Positions 36,299-48,800 of a stretch of 64,000 nt of DNA are shown piece after piece. The translations under genes were made by a program, and so were the position numbers. The first letter of the stretch is position 1. Each line of letters opens with the position of its first letter. The stretch covers positions 46,832,683-46,896,682 of the forward strand of contig CM034297.1 in assembly GCA_019925795.1 (NCBI GenBank), read 5' to 3'. The DNA is from Dendrobium chrysotoxum (Eukaryota > Streptophyta > Magnoliopsida > Asparagales > Orchidaceae). The notes under the pieces are model-generated. The model did no database searches. It saw only the letters and a list, made by a program, of their open reading frames with translations, and had not been told where the DNA came from.

Positions 36299-36615
36299 TA
36301 TTTTGAAATCTACCATAAATGCAAAACCCATCACAATATCCTTCAGTAATTCCTTTCCTCCTCAATTTGGTTCTACCCTGCCCATGTAAGAAAAAAACCT
36401 ACAATTGCCAAGTCCTATACACATATAACCAACATAGAAATATAAAAATTCAAAATCTTCATAAACATTTTAACACAAATCATCAAAATACAAATGACAA
36501 ACAAGAAGAAATGCAGTAGCATTACCAAACTTGGATGAAGTATCAAGAGATAAAATAAAAACAAGAGCATTCTCTCTTCAAAAATGTTGCTTAGAATCAC
36601 AAGATAGATACTCTT
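36299..36615 (-). other. 3' UTR / downstream region of RPL3
   Basis: Holds a 19-nt exact copy (36528-36546) of coding exon 5 sequence at 36680-36698. No canonical AATAAA is obvious within the first 100 bases after the stop. TTTATTTTATC near 36560 on the minus strand may serve. Confidence 0.4.
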
Positions 36616-36874
36616 TTAAGCCTTAAGCTTTCCATAGAATTTCTGCTTCTCCTGGGTAGTCTGGAAGCGTCCATGGCCGAACTTGGATGAAGTATCAATG
36701 AATTTGAGCTTAATCTCCTCAAGAGCCAGTCGAGAAGTCTGCTTGAGCAGAGACTGGCGAAGGGTGACTACTCTCTTCTTTGGTCCAACACAACAGCCTT
36801 TGATCAAAAGATAGTCATCTTTCACCACACCAAAGTGAGGGAAGCCACCAATGGGAGTGATGTCTTTTTCAGTC
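36616..36874 (-). CDS. RPL3: RPL3 exon 5
   Basis: Acceptor ATATAG|GACTGAA; the first base completes Arg (AG|G). Encodes TEKDITPIGGFPHFGVVKDD through to KLKA and TAA at 36618-36616. Confidence 0.95.
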
Positions 36875-39800
36875 CTATATAAACAGGAAATACACCATTA
36901 GGATTTGAAGGAAAGCTTGTATGGTCAGAAGTTGAAGCTTAATTGCAGAGAGAAAACAATTTAATGGGAATCCATGTCTGGTAAGGTTTGCATAGAAATG
37001 AAAAAGAAGAGAGATTGAGAGGACTTCTGAGACAAATTGTATCAGGATTGACATGAATATTATTGAATTTGTTTTGAAATTAGCACTGCACAGAAAAAAC
37101 TTGTATAACAATTATCTTAATAAATTCAATGGTATTCAAGCTTCCTGCCAACATGTTAAAATCTCTTCCTCTTTGTTATCCCACCACAAGCAAAAAAAGC
37201 TGTATTATTTTCCTTCATATTTCATTGTCAAGCCTTTTTAATAATATTTCCTTTTGTTGAAGATATTTGGCTGAAGGAATTGAAAGAGAGGAAATGTAAA
37301 GGAAAAAAAAAACGAATGTTAAGGCTTTGTTTGGTTTGAAGGAATTAAAAGTAGTGTAAATGTAGTTCTACTTCAAAATTGCATTATTTGAGAGGTAATC
37401 CGATTTATCTAATTAAATAAGAGTAAATGTGTTTTTCCATTAAGAATTTCCTACACAATCCTAAAAAGAAAAAACGAAAAAAAGGGAAAATTTTCACTCA
37501 CATATCCTGTGCTCACAAGAAACAACAAGTCTTTGTCCCACTACGTGGGGTCGGCTACATGAATCCTTTTTCTCCATTGTGTCCTGTTAAAGGTCAAATT
37601 CTCGTTTAAATCTAATAAAGAAAGATCATTTCAAATATTTTCTAACCAAGTCTTTTTAGGTCTACCTCTACCTTTCTTAACATAAGTCAAATCTAATACC
37701 TCTACTTTCCTAACCGAGTCATCGGAAGGCCGTTGTTTTATGTGACCAAACCATCTAAGGCGGCTCTCTCTAATCTTATCTTCCACTGGAGCTTCTCCAA
37801 CATTTTCACATATATGCTCATTTCGTATCCTATCTCTAAGGGTAAAGCCACTCATCCACCTGAGCATCCTCATCTCTACGACACTTAGTATTATGCTTCT
37901 CTTTTAATGGCCAACATTCAACACCATAAAGCATTGCAGGTCTCACCACCATCTTATAGAATTTTCCCTTAAATTTGAGGGAGACTTTTTTATCACACAA
38001 CAAGCTCGATGCATTCCTCCACTTCAACCATCCAACTTGAATTCTGTTGATAATATCCCAATCTATTTCACTATCACTCTGAACAATAGATCCAAGATAT
38101 CTAAAACATATACTCTTATTAATTGACTTGATCGCCCAAAGTCACAATCCCCTCACTAGGTCTATTACTACTAAAATTACACTCCATATATTCCCTTTTA
38201 GATCTACTCAAGCGAAAACTTTTAGACTCTAAGGTTGACCTTCATAATTCAAGTTTACCTTCAACTCCCTCTCTAGTCTTATCAATAAGAAGAATATTAT
38301 CCGCAAAAAGCATACACCAAGGTACATCCTCTTGCAAATGTTTAGTGAGAACATCCATGACTAAAGCAAAAAAGATATGGGCTTAAGACTGATCCTTGAT
38401 GTAATCCAACAGAAATAGAAAAATACTTAGTCAAACCACCTTGTGTTTGAACACAAGTAATAGCTCCTGTATACATATCTTTAATGATTTAAATATAAGC
38501 GTTATTAGCTCCTTTCTTTTCAAGAACTCTCCATAGCACTTCTCTTGGAGCTTTATCATATGCTTTCTCTAAATCAATAAATATCATATGTAGATCCTCC
38601 TTATTCTCTCTATATTTCTCCATCAAACCTCTCAATAAATGTATGGCTTCCATAGTAGACCTACCCGGCATGAATCCAAATTGATTTTGAGAAACATTAG
38701 TATCACGCCGCAACCTACGCTCTATAACTCGCTCCCATAGTTTTAAAGTATGACACATTAACTTCATTCCTCTATAACTTGCACAATCTTATGCATCACC
38801 TTTATTTTTAAAAATAGGAATTAAAACACTCATTCTTCACTCTTCTGACATCTTTTTAGTCTTCAAAACATTATTAAAAAGTTTAGTAAGCCAAAAAAAT
38901 TAATTCATCTTCTAAGCATTTCGACACATCTATTAGAATATCATCAGGTCCAACAGCTTTTCCACACTTCATTTTCTTTAAAGCCTCTCTAACTTCGATT
39001 TTACTAATACGTCGATAAAAACAGAAATCTTTATTTTCATTTAGGGTGCTAAGGTCACGAAAGTCAATCATATTTTCACATTCTTCGTAAAAAAATTTAA
39101 TAAAATATCTCATCCACCTTTGTTGAATATCATCTTTTAAGAAAAGTACTTTTTGTGAACTAAATCCTTACTACTCCTATCTCTTTGTTTGGCTAACTTA
39201 TACATATATCTTTCTCCCTCCTTAGTATCTAATCTATTATATAAATCATTAAAAGCTAAAAGATCTTTGCATCGCATATTACTTTTTTAAATTCCTTACG
39301 TGTCTCTTTATATCTTTTCCAATTATCAAAATTTTTACATTTAAACCAATTTTTATAACAAATCTTCTTAATTTTTATCTTTTATTTTAAATTTAGATTC
39401 CACAATCAACTATTTTTACTATTAGGAGTTTTTTCCTTTGATATTCCAAGCGCATCTTTTGCAATATTCTTAATATCACTAGCCACTTTTTCCCACATAA
39501 TATTAGTATCCTCATGCACAGTCAAAATCTTAAGATCTAAAATCTTACTCTCAAAAATATTTTTATTAATATTCTTTAAATCCTCCCCATCTAATCCTAG
39601 AATATCGTTTTACTTTATTTTTTATTTTTTGCCCCTTTTATCCTAAAGTCCAAAACTAATAATCAATGTTGGGTACATAAATTTTTACTCGAAATAACTT
39701 TACAATCTTTATAATCTAAACGATCTAATTTTCTTATAAGAAAATAATCAATATGAGTTATACTATATCCATTTTTATAAATGATGAGATGCTCATCTCT

Positions 39801-42800
39801 TTTTTTAAATAAGATATTAGCAATTAAAAAATCATAAGCTAAAGAAAAATCTAATATGGTCTTACCACCTTCATTTGTGGTTCCAAACCCATGGCCACCA
39901 TGAATGCTTTTAAAATCTATCTCTCTACCAACATGTCCATTTAAATCTTCTCCAATAAAAACTCTTTCTTCAAAAGATATCTTTTGTATTAATTCTTCTA
40001 AATCATTCCAAAATTTTAATTTTGAACCCACATCCAACCTACTTGAGGAGCATAAGCACTTATAATATTAACAATCTTAGCATCAACAATAATCTTTAAA
40101 ACTATAATTCTATCTTCAATTCTATTAATTTTTATAATATTATCTTTCAAACTCTTATCTATAATCACACCACCATTTCTAGTACGACTCCTACTCGAAT
40201 ACCATAGTTTAAATCCTAAACTATCAATCTCCTTAGTCTTCTCTCCAACCCATTTAATTTCTTGAATGCATAGAATTTTATCTTCCTATGAATCATAATA
40301 TCTATTAATTCCATTAATTTTCTTGTAAGGGAACCTATATTCCAAATCCTAATTTTAGTTTCATGGACTAGCTTCTTTTGCCCCCACCATCCTTGACGTG
40401 GGAACTCTTGCCTATTTAACACTGCACCCAGGCGCCGGTGCAGCGGCTCTTGCACACTTGTCACTGTATTCAGGCCATACAGCGCGTCGCTTCCAGGGAA
40501 CACCCTAACATAACATAATTTTTTAAAGGATTCATGTCATAATTATTCGACAAATTTTACGCTAGCTGCCGACTACCTAACGCAACCCTCCACTTTTCTC
40601 ATCCAGGACTTGGGACCTGACAACGACGTCTTATCCACTTTTCTATGTGCTCACAAGAAACAAAAACTTAATTTCCCCTCAACTAAGGAATTAGAAATAT
40701 TTTATACTTTGATTTATCCTCAACCAAACAAATGGGTGAGAACAAATTTTATTTCAATTCCTATATCATTTCCATTTTCTTAAAATTACCTCAAGCTACA
40801 CAGAAGCCTTAAATAACATATAATTTCAATCCTGTTATTTGGTTGACAAGAAATCAAGTTTTTGTTTCTTGTAAAGGGATATATGAGCTACGTTAATGGC
40901 CGATAATATTTTTCTCTAAGGTTTAAGTGGGGAATTGTAAATGAAAATTTGAATTAATTCATATTTTATTGGTAAATCCAACTGTTTTAATTATATAGGT
41001 ACCAAACATCCAATACAAAATTATAATGTAAAACGCAATTTCCTCCAACTCCTTAAAACCAAACAAACTCTTCCTTTCCAATTAATTCATTCGAAAAAAA
41101 ACATTGCCTTAGCGTCAACACAATCCAGCTTTAAAAGAAGAAAATATGAACAAAACAATACCAATCAAGAAAATATCAAGAACCTTCATAGCTAATATTA
41201 ATTCATAAGTAGGCAAAATGCAGATGTAGAGCCAAGGAAATTACCTATCAAACTCGGTGCTTGCCGAATGGGACTCATCACCAGCTTTTCCAATCTTATA
41301 GACCTTCTTGTTCATCTCAGTGCGGTGGTGGTAACCATTCTGACCAGCACGAGCAACTGTGAAGGACACTCTCGCAGGATGCCAAGCACCAATACATGCC
41401 ACCTTGCGGAGTCCCCTGTGCGTCTTGCGAGGCAGACGGGTCACACCCCAACGAGTAACAACACCTTCATAGCCCTTACCCTTAGTCACACCAATAATAT
41501 CAATCATCTCATCTTTCTGGAAGACTGCATCAATGGGGACCTGCTTCTCAAAGAAGCTGTAGGCATAGTCAACTTTTTGAGCAATAGTTCCACCATTCAC
41601 CTGGATCTCCATTAAATGAGCCTTCTTCTGCTTCAGGCCCTTCATCTTCCTAATCTGAAGGGGGAAAACGCAGCAAAAAATTACTTGAATTTAGAAAACA
41701 ATACTGATGACATCACACATACAACGATAATAATAGTGCAGATGTGCTCAATTACATATATCTTGAGAAAATGGTTAATCATTAAATTATGGCAACCATA
41801 TGACGGAATCATATCTTTGAAAGCAAATTGAACCAAAGAATAACACAAATTGTATGGGATGGCACGATGGACAAGAATCGCCTAGCAATTTATAAATAAA
41901 ATGCCAAATTTTAATTATAACTTCCATTAACCATTGAATGAAGGCTTCTATATGACCACCACATGAAAGATGACATGTATCAATCTTTAAATCAAGATCT
42001 GCATTGTCCATTAACAACGTGTGATGGAAGTAATAAAGTGTCATATTAATGACAAATTTTAATGGAAATACACTTTGCTGTAATTTTTTGCTTAAAAAAA
42101 GGAGCAATGGACCCATATTTGTTTAGAATTTCAAAAAAAAATCATGAATGAATACTTAATTTAAAGAGAATATAATAATAAATCAAAAAAACATAATTGT
42201 GAATTACGCAATCAAAACAGTCTCTGATTTGGGCACCAAGATAAAATAAGATGTTAAATTCTGAGCTGAATGCAAGGTTACAAACAATATCTAGGAGTCT
42301 AGAAAACTTGATCAATCCAGACACGCAAATTTGTTGTGTTTCCAATATTAAATGCTGTAATAAAAGTAATAGCACTTTTATTTCTCTACATTCATTAAGT
42401 GAGAATACATTCTCTTGCAAAATCTAATTTAGAGTCAATAAATGTTCTGCTACTGTCATTGAAATGGAGTTATGTTGTCAAATAATTGTAAGACTCATCG
42501 TCACCATCATCATCAGACTTAACCAACTATTTGGGATCTGAATTATGAATCCTCATTCTTTATTCCTAAATGTTGAGTGTTATCTAAAATGTTGAAGCAT
42601 GTTCCCAGCAAATCATTTTGAACTTCTATCCATGTAAACTTAGGTCAACCCATATTCTTTTCAAATATTCCGGACACTAATATTATTAAAACATGGCATT
42701 TGTATTATCTGCCATTTTTTGTGCATGCCCAAACCACTTTATTCTACTTTCAATCACCATATACTCAATAAATAGCACTGTAAATTTTCCTCTAACCATA

Positions 42801-45800
42801 CTTAACAACAAATGGCACAACACGGCAAAAATTTTCCGAGGAGCCATGGTGGATGGGGCCGGCGCGGCGCGCACCATTTTGAATGCGACGCAAAATAAAA
42901 AAGAATTATAAAAATTTTTATATGGATCCTATTTTAGAATATCAATCAAGTTGGGTAAGGCTTGGTTGAATATGTTTGTGGTCCAAAATCCAAACAATTA
43001 AAGTGAGCTTCAAATTCGTCCAAAATTTTTAATAAAATAAAGTACAAATAAAGTCTAATAAAACGTAACTAAACTATTTTAATCATATCAAATAATTGTA
43101 AAATTAATTATTACATTATTTGAGAAATTAAAATATATAAATATTAAAAACTATTAATAATTATATTAAAAATTTTCTAAAATTCAAATTGTGCGTGTCG
43201 TGCGCCATTGCGCGTGCCGTGGCGCAAATGGCGAGTGTCAACTTGAACATGTGTGACGCGCCATGCGCCATGGCGCGCGCCATTGACAAGTATGCCTCTA
43301 ACACAATAATTTCTTATTTTATACTTTCTAATTGTGTCGCACATCCATTTTAACATTCTCATTTCTATCATACCCAAATTAGATCATACAACATCGTCAA
43401 CCTAATTGCAATTTATAAAAATTTATCTTTAAGCCTTTGTGAATCATCTTAAAATACAAAACTCTCAAAACGCTTCATTATTTTAATAATCTAGTTTTAA
43501 TTAACTCTTGAAATTCTATCCTCATATATGTCTCCATTACTTGTATAATAAACTAAAAATACTTAAATCTATCACCTAGGTATCACTTTATCTTTTAATA
43601 ATATAGAATGATAATTGTTAACACCATACCCACTAAAATTGCATTGCAGATACTCAACTTAAATATATTAATCCCAAACATCTATCTTCTAAATACTTCA
43701 TTCACTTATTTTAGTGTCTCACAAAACATGTAATTATCACATTGTTACGTAAATTACGCTCAATCAATTTGTATCAATTCAAGTATTAGAAGTGATTGCA
43801 ACCAAGTTCCAATGCTTGTACACTATTTCGAAGCTAATCCTCATAGTGGCCAGATTAAGATTGCTAGAAAAAATTGAAACCCAAATATCACTGAAATCTC
43901 AGCATAATTTGAAATCAACTCAAACTTATTTCAATTGGGCTTTGCAAGACCAATTTGTTTCAAGTTATTTTTTGCCGACTTCAAAAACTATTATGCTTAA
44001 CTCAACAACAAACAACAATAACAACATCAAGCCTTTGTCCCAATATGTGAGATCGGCTACATGAATCCTTTTTCTCCATTATGTCATGTTAAAAGTCAAA
44101 TTCTCGTTTAAATCTAATAAAGAAAGATCATTTCAAATATTTTCTAACCAAGTCTTTTTAGGTCTACCTCTACCTTTCTTAACATAAGTCAAATCTAATA
44201 CCTCTACTTTCCTAACCGAGTCATCGGAAGGCCGCTGTTTTATGTGACCAAACCATCTGAGGCGACTCTCTCTAATCTTATCTTCCACTGGAGCTACTCC
44301 AACCTTTTCACATATATGCTCATTTTGTATCCTATCTCTAAGGATAAAGCCACTCATCCAACTGAGCATCCTCATCTCTACAACACTTAACTTAGTATTA
44401 TGCTTCTCTTTTAATGGCCAACATTCAGCACCATAAAGCATTGCAGGTCTCACCACCATCTTATAGAATTTTCCCTTAAATTTGAGGGAGACTTTTTTAT
44501 CACACAACAAGCTTGATGCATTCCTCCACTTCAACCATCCGACTTGAATTCTGCTGATAATATCCCAATCTATTTCAGTATCACTCTGAACAATAGATCC
44601 AAGATATCTAAAACATATACTCTTATCAATGACTTGATCGCCCAAAGTCACAATCCCCTCACTAGGTCTATTACTACTAAAATTACACTCCATATATTCT
44701 GTTTTAGATCTACTCAAGCAAAAACCTTTAGACTCTAAGGTTGACCTCCATAATTCAAGTTTACCTTCAACTTTCTCTCTAGTCTTATCAATAAGAAGAA
44801 TATCATCAGCAAAAAGCATACACCAAGGTACATCCTCTTGCAAATGTCTAATGAGAACATCCATGACTAAAGCAAAAAAGATATGGGCTTAAGGCTGATC
44901 CTTGATGTAATCCAACCGAAATAGAAAAATACTTAGTCAAACCACCTTGTGTTTGAACACAAGTAATAGCTTCTGTATACATATCTTTAATGATTTAAAT
45001 ATAAGCATTATTAACTCCTTTCTTTTCAAGAACTCTCCATAGCACTTCTCTTAGAGCTTTATCATATGCTTTCTCTAAATCAATAAATATCATATGTAGA
45101 TCCTCCTTATTCTCTCTATATTTCTCCATCAAACCTCTCAATAAATATATGACTTCCATAGTAGACCTACCCGGCATGAATCCAAATTGATTTTGAGAAA
45201 CATTAGTATCACGCCGCAACCTATGCTTAACTCAACATATATAAAATTATAAAGATGGTTACATTTTTACTAACAATTGATAAGTTAGTATGGTAACTTG
45301 ATAGCCAAAATCACAAGGTGAAAAAGGCATAGTAAATGAGGAGTTTGCCTGCTCTTTTCAAATTTTATCATCATTTTTAAAATTAGCCCACATATTGGGC
45401 ATTTGGATCAGAATATTTCCTATCCAACGGCTAAATCCCACCCTCAATGCCTCCATAAAAGCATTCACATAGCAAAGCCTCAGTAATCATCATCTTTCCT
45501 CATCAGGAGGATCAGCACCAACATGATAAAACCCCAGATATAAAGCTTTAAACATTTCTTCCGTGGACCTGTTTTGTATTTTTCTCTATTCTCATCATGA
45601 TCGTTTGGCACCTGCTGCCAAAGATGTCAAATAGGCAGGGTTGGGGTTTGGTCATGCATCTGTAGGTGATGTAGAAGCTTCCAATATTATCATCTTTTTA
45701 AACTCTTTCACTTACTTTCTCTCAATTCTCCAATCTTCATCTTTGCACTGTTCTCTTGTGCAGAATCGCAGTAAAAAAGCAATTCTTTGGCAATGACATG

Positions 45801-48800
45801 CGATCTTTAGTGGGGTTGGGCATATGTGATCTAATATATCCTGTATTGGTAATCTGTTATATGGATGGCATACACCTTTGAGATTGATGACTTCTTGACC
45901 GTTTATGATCTATCAACTTTATAAGTATTTTGTTTGTTATACTTCAAATTTAGTTCATGCGAGTTAGCATTTAGCATGAATCAAGAACTAAAATTTCGAT
46001 TTCATGTTAAATGCTAACTCGCTCAAACTAAATTTGACATCAACCCTAGCTGACAAGTGTTTCATTTATGAGAGATTTGAAGTCGACTTTATTTTTTCAT
46101 TCTTGCATAAAGTAGCAAAATAACATAAAAAATATTATTATTATTATTTGACAGAACTAAAACTAACAACAATCCAAACAAATATTATTAAACAGAATTA
46201 AAACTAACTACAATCAAAACAAACATTGGAACCGAGTTCAAAAGAAATGACTGCATGTAAAACTCAAAACACCACTGAATCACAGTTCAACAAAACTTGC
46301 AAAACTCAGTTTCAACCATTTTCAAACGCATGTCAAAACAAATTAGCCGTCAATGTTGTGAGCAATAACATCTGCTATTTTCTACTCAACTACTATATAC
46401 TAAGCTCATAACAAACTACATGGACGGCTGTCTACTAATCCCATTAAATTGGAAACTTGGAACCTACAACTAGAGGTGTAAGTGAGTCAAGTCGACTCGT
46501 GAGCCGGCTCGGGCTCAGCTCGATAAATGGCTCATGAGCCGAGCTCGATGAGCTAATAATCCAAGCTTGAGCTAGGCCCGACTCGACTCATTAGCTCTCA
46601 AACCGACTCCTTTAAAAAGTATTAATATAAAATATACATAAAATATATTAGAATTCAAGATTTTATGTACAAAGTTATTCAAAATATATAAAAATTATCT
46701 CACTTTCTTATATTAAGTGATTCTTTATTGTATTTTTTTATAATTTATCATTCTTTTTACCATTTTATTATAATAATTGTTTAAACCATAATTATTGCCT
46801 TTGTTTCATAATAAACTAGCCAGCTTGTGAGTGAGCTCAAACTTGTATAATAAAGCTCGAGCTTGAACTCAATTAATTAATCAAGCTCAAGCTCAAACCA
46901 AAGGTGACTCGAGCTCGACTCGACTCATTTATACCCCTACCTACAACTACATTAACAGAACCTAACAAGTTCACAAAGAGCCATTATGCATGATACCTGA
47001 AACGATCTGCCGCTTTCTATATTTCCAAGAATCTATTGCATTTTGTGAGCAACAACTTGACATAACCTTATCAACCTTGACACAATTAACAAGGCAAGTG
47101 ACTATAAAATTAAATAATTTCAAGAATGCTAAGAAAGTATACTAAAATGGCAACTCACTTTTCATGTTAGGACTATGCAGATATGGAAAATTATAAAAGA
47201 GAAGACAATAATAGATTTTGAAGTAGTTAAGGTAATGAATGGAAAAGCAACTAAAGGGGGCCATATCCAAAAGATAGGAGGAAATTTAAGACCATGTTTT
47301 CAAAATGTGAAGAAAAGGACAATCTTCTGAGACTTTCTCACGAGGAAGCACAAATCACTTTAGCAAAGCATTTCAACAACATTTACTAGAAAAAGAACAA
47401 ACACGTTTTAAAATATTTACAAATATTACAAATAAAAATCTTTTAAATAAACTAGAGCATCATAGTGGTAAGCAACAAGAGGATAAATAATTAGATTGGG
47501 CACCTGAGTGTGAGCCAATACACGAACAACAGATGCATATTTTTTCATCTTTTCAAGTTGAGCATGGATCTCTTTCTTTCCATCCTCGGATTCATATTTC
47601 TTTGAATACTTGGTAAACGCCTTCTTCTTGGATCTATACCAGTTCTTATAAAACCTTCTCCTAAGTTCCTCACTCAGATGTTGAGCCCATATAGTATTAA
47701 GTGAACGAAGACCACGAGGGGTCTTAATATAACCAACCACTCCAACAATGACCATGGGTGGAGTCTCAATGACTGTCACAGCCTCACATGTTTCCTTCTT
47801 GTGAAGCTCTACAAATTGAGAAAGGGCTTTTAGACATGCATAAAGAAAAGTTAAACTTATAAAATTACAGACCACTGCAAAAATCTTAAATTAACAAGAA
47901 TTCTGCTATTGCCAAATTAGCTCAAAATTCAACTTATAAATTGCAAAACACATAAAGATATAGATTATGGAGACATGACATAAAATGCTAAACTATGTGT
48001 CGCACATACTTCCATAAGGCCCCTTCATTTTTCCCATTTTTGATATAAGTGGACTAATATCATTTAAAATATGAGAGAATTACATATAGTGAAAAGAGAA
48101 GAAAGAGAAACCATAAAGACATAACAAGATGCAATCATTTCTTGAAAAAAGAGAACAAATTATACCTAATAACCCATAATATTTTCAGTATTCCATATAT
48201 TAAGTTTAAGATAATCAATGATGTTCAAGTTAAGAGCCATTTAAGGACTCAGACAAGGCAAGATGAGATCATAACATCTTGCGCACCCTCCAAGCTGGCC
48301 AGATTACTGAAACAATTAGGCGAGCATCTCGCCTTAAGATGCTAGGTTATGATGTAAGCAAATTGCCTTGATTAAAGATAAGGGCGCTAATATTTCAAAC
48401 ACAAAATATGAATTAGCATTTCATTATAATAGTTTGACAAAGAAGTGATGTGAAACAAGTATCATCTGTATTAGAAACAAGGATGAACGCAAGGAAGTAA
48501 GTTACACAAACTATAGAAATAAGAGCTTCAAATCCTAGAGCAGCAAGTCTCAAGAATGAAGAAGATGGGTGGGGGAAGATAGGAAGAGATGGAGGGGATA
48601 AAATTCATTAGTACACAAGAAAGCATGAATGGAAGCATAACTGAAAAAGATAACAGGAAAGATTGATTATGAGTCTATGATTATGCCATGCATGTTACGA
48701 ACTTGAGTAGATTGATGCGCTTGTTTAACATAATCTATTTAAAAAAAATAAACTTGAAAAACAATGGAACTTGAAAGTTCATAACTTTCCTCTATTACTT

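Larger units (their letters stand above)
37322..41068. mobile_element. Possible TIR element split by RTE copy C
   Basis: The left edge AAGGCTTTGTTTGGTTTGAA and, on the other strand at about 41068, AGAGTTTGTTTGGTTTTAAG are inverted look-alikes. Without the LINE the element would be about 0.6 kb. No target duplication was found, so this remains weak. Confidence 0.3.
36875..41244 (-). other. RPL3 intron 4, occupied mainly by RTE copy C
   Basis: Donor AG|GTAATT at 41244, acceptor at 36875. About 3.1 of 4.4 kb is LINE. The remaining sequence shows a possible older host element (37322-41068) split by the LINE. The short frames at 36875-37241 are not genes. Confidence 0.9.
41655..47503 (-). other. 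RPL3 intron 3, 5.85 kb
   Basis: Donor CAG|GTGCCC at 47503. Contains RTE relic E (42500-43480) with a nested GC-rich foldback, RTE copy D (44008-45221) and a MULE-like MITE (46472-46938). A two-copy direct repeat of about 45 bp (GAACTAAAACTAACAACAATC-type) lies at 46150-46227. The rest shows nothing supportable. Confidence 0.9.
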
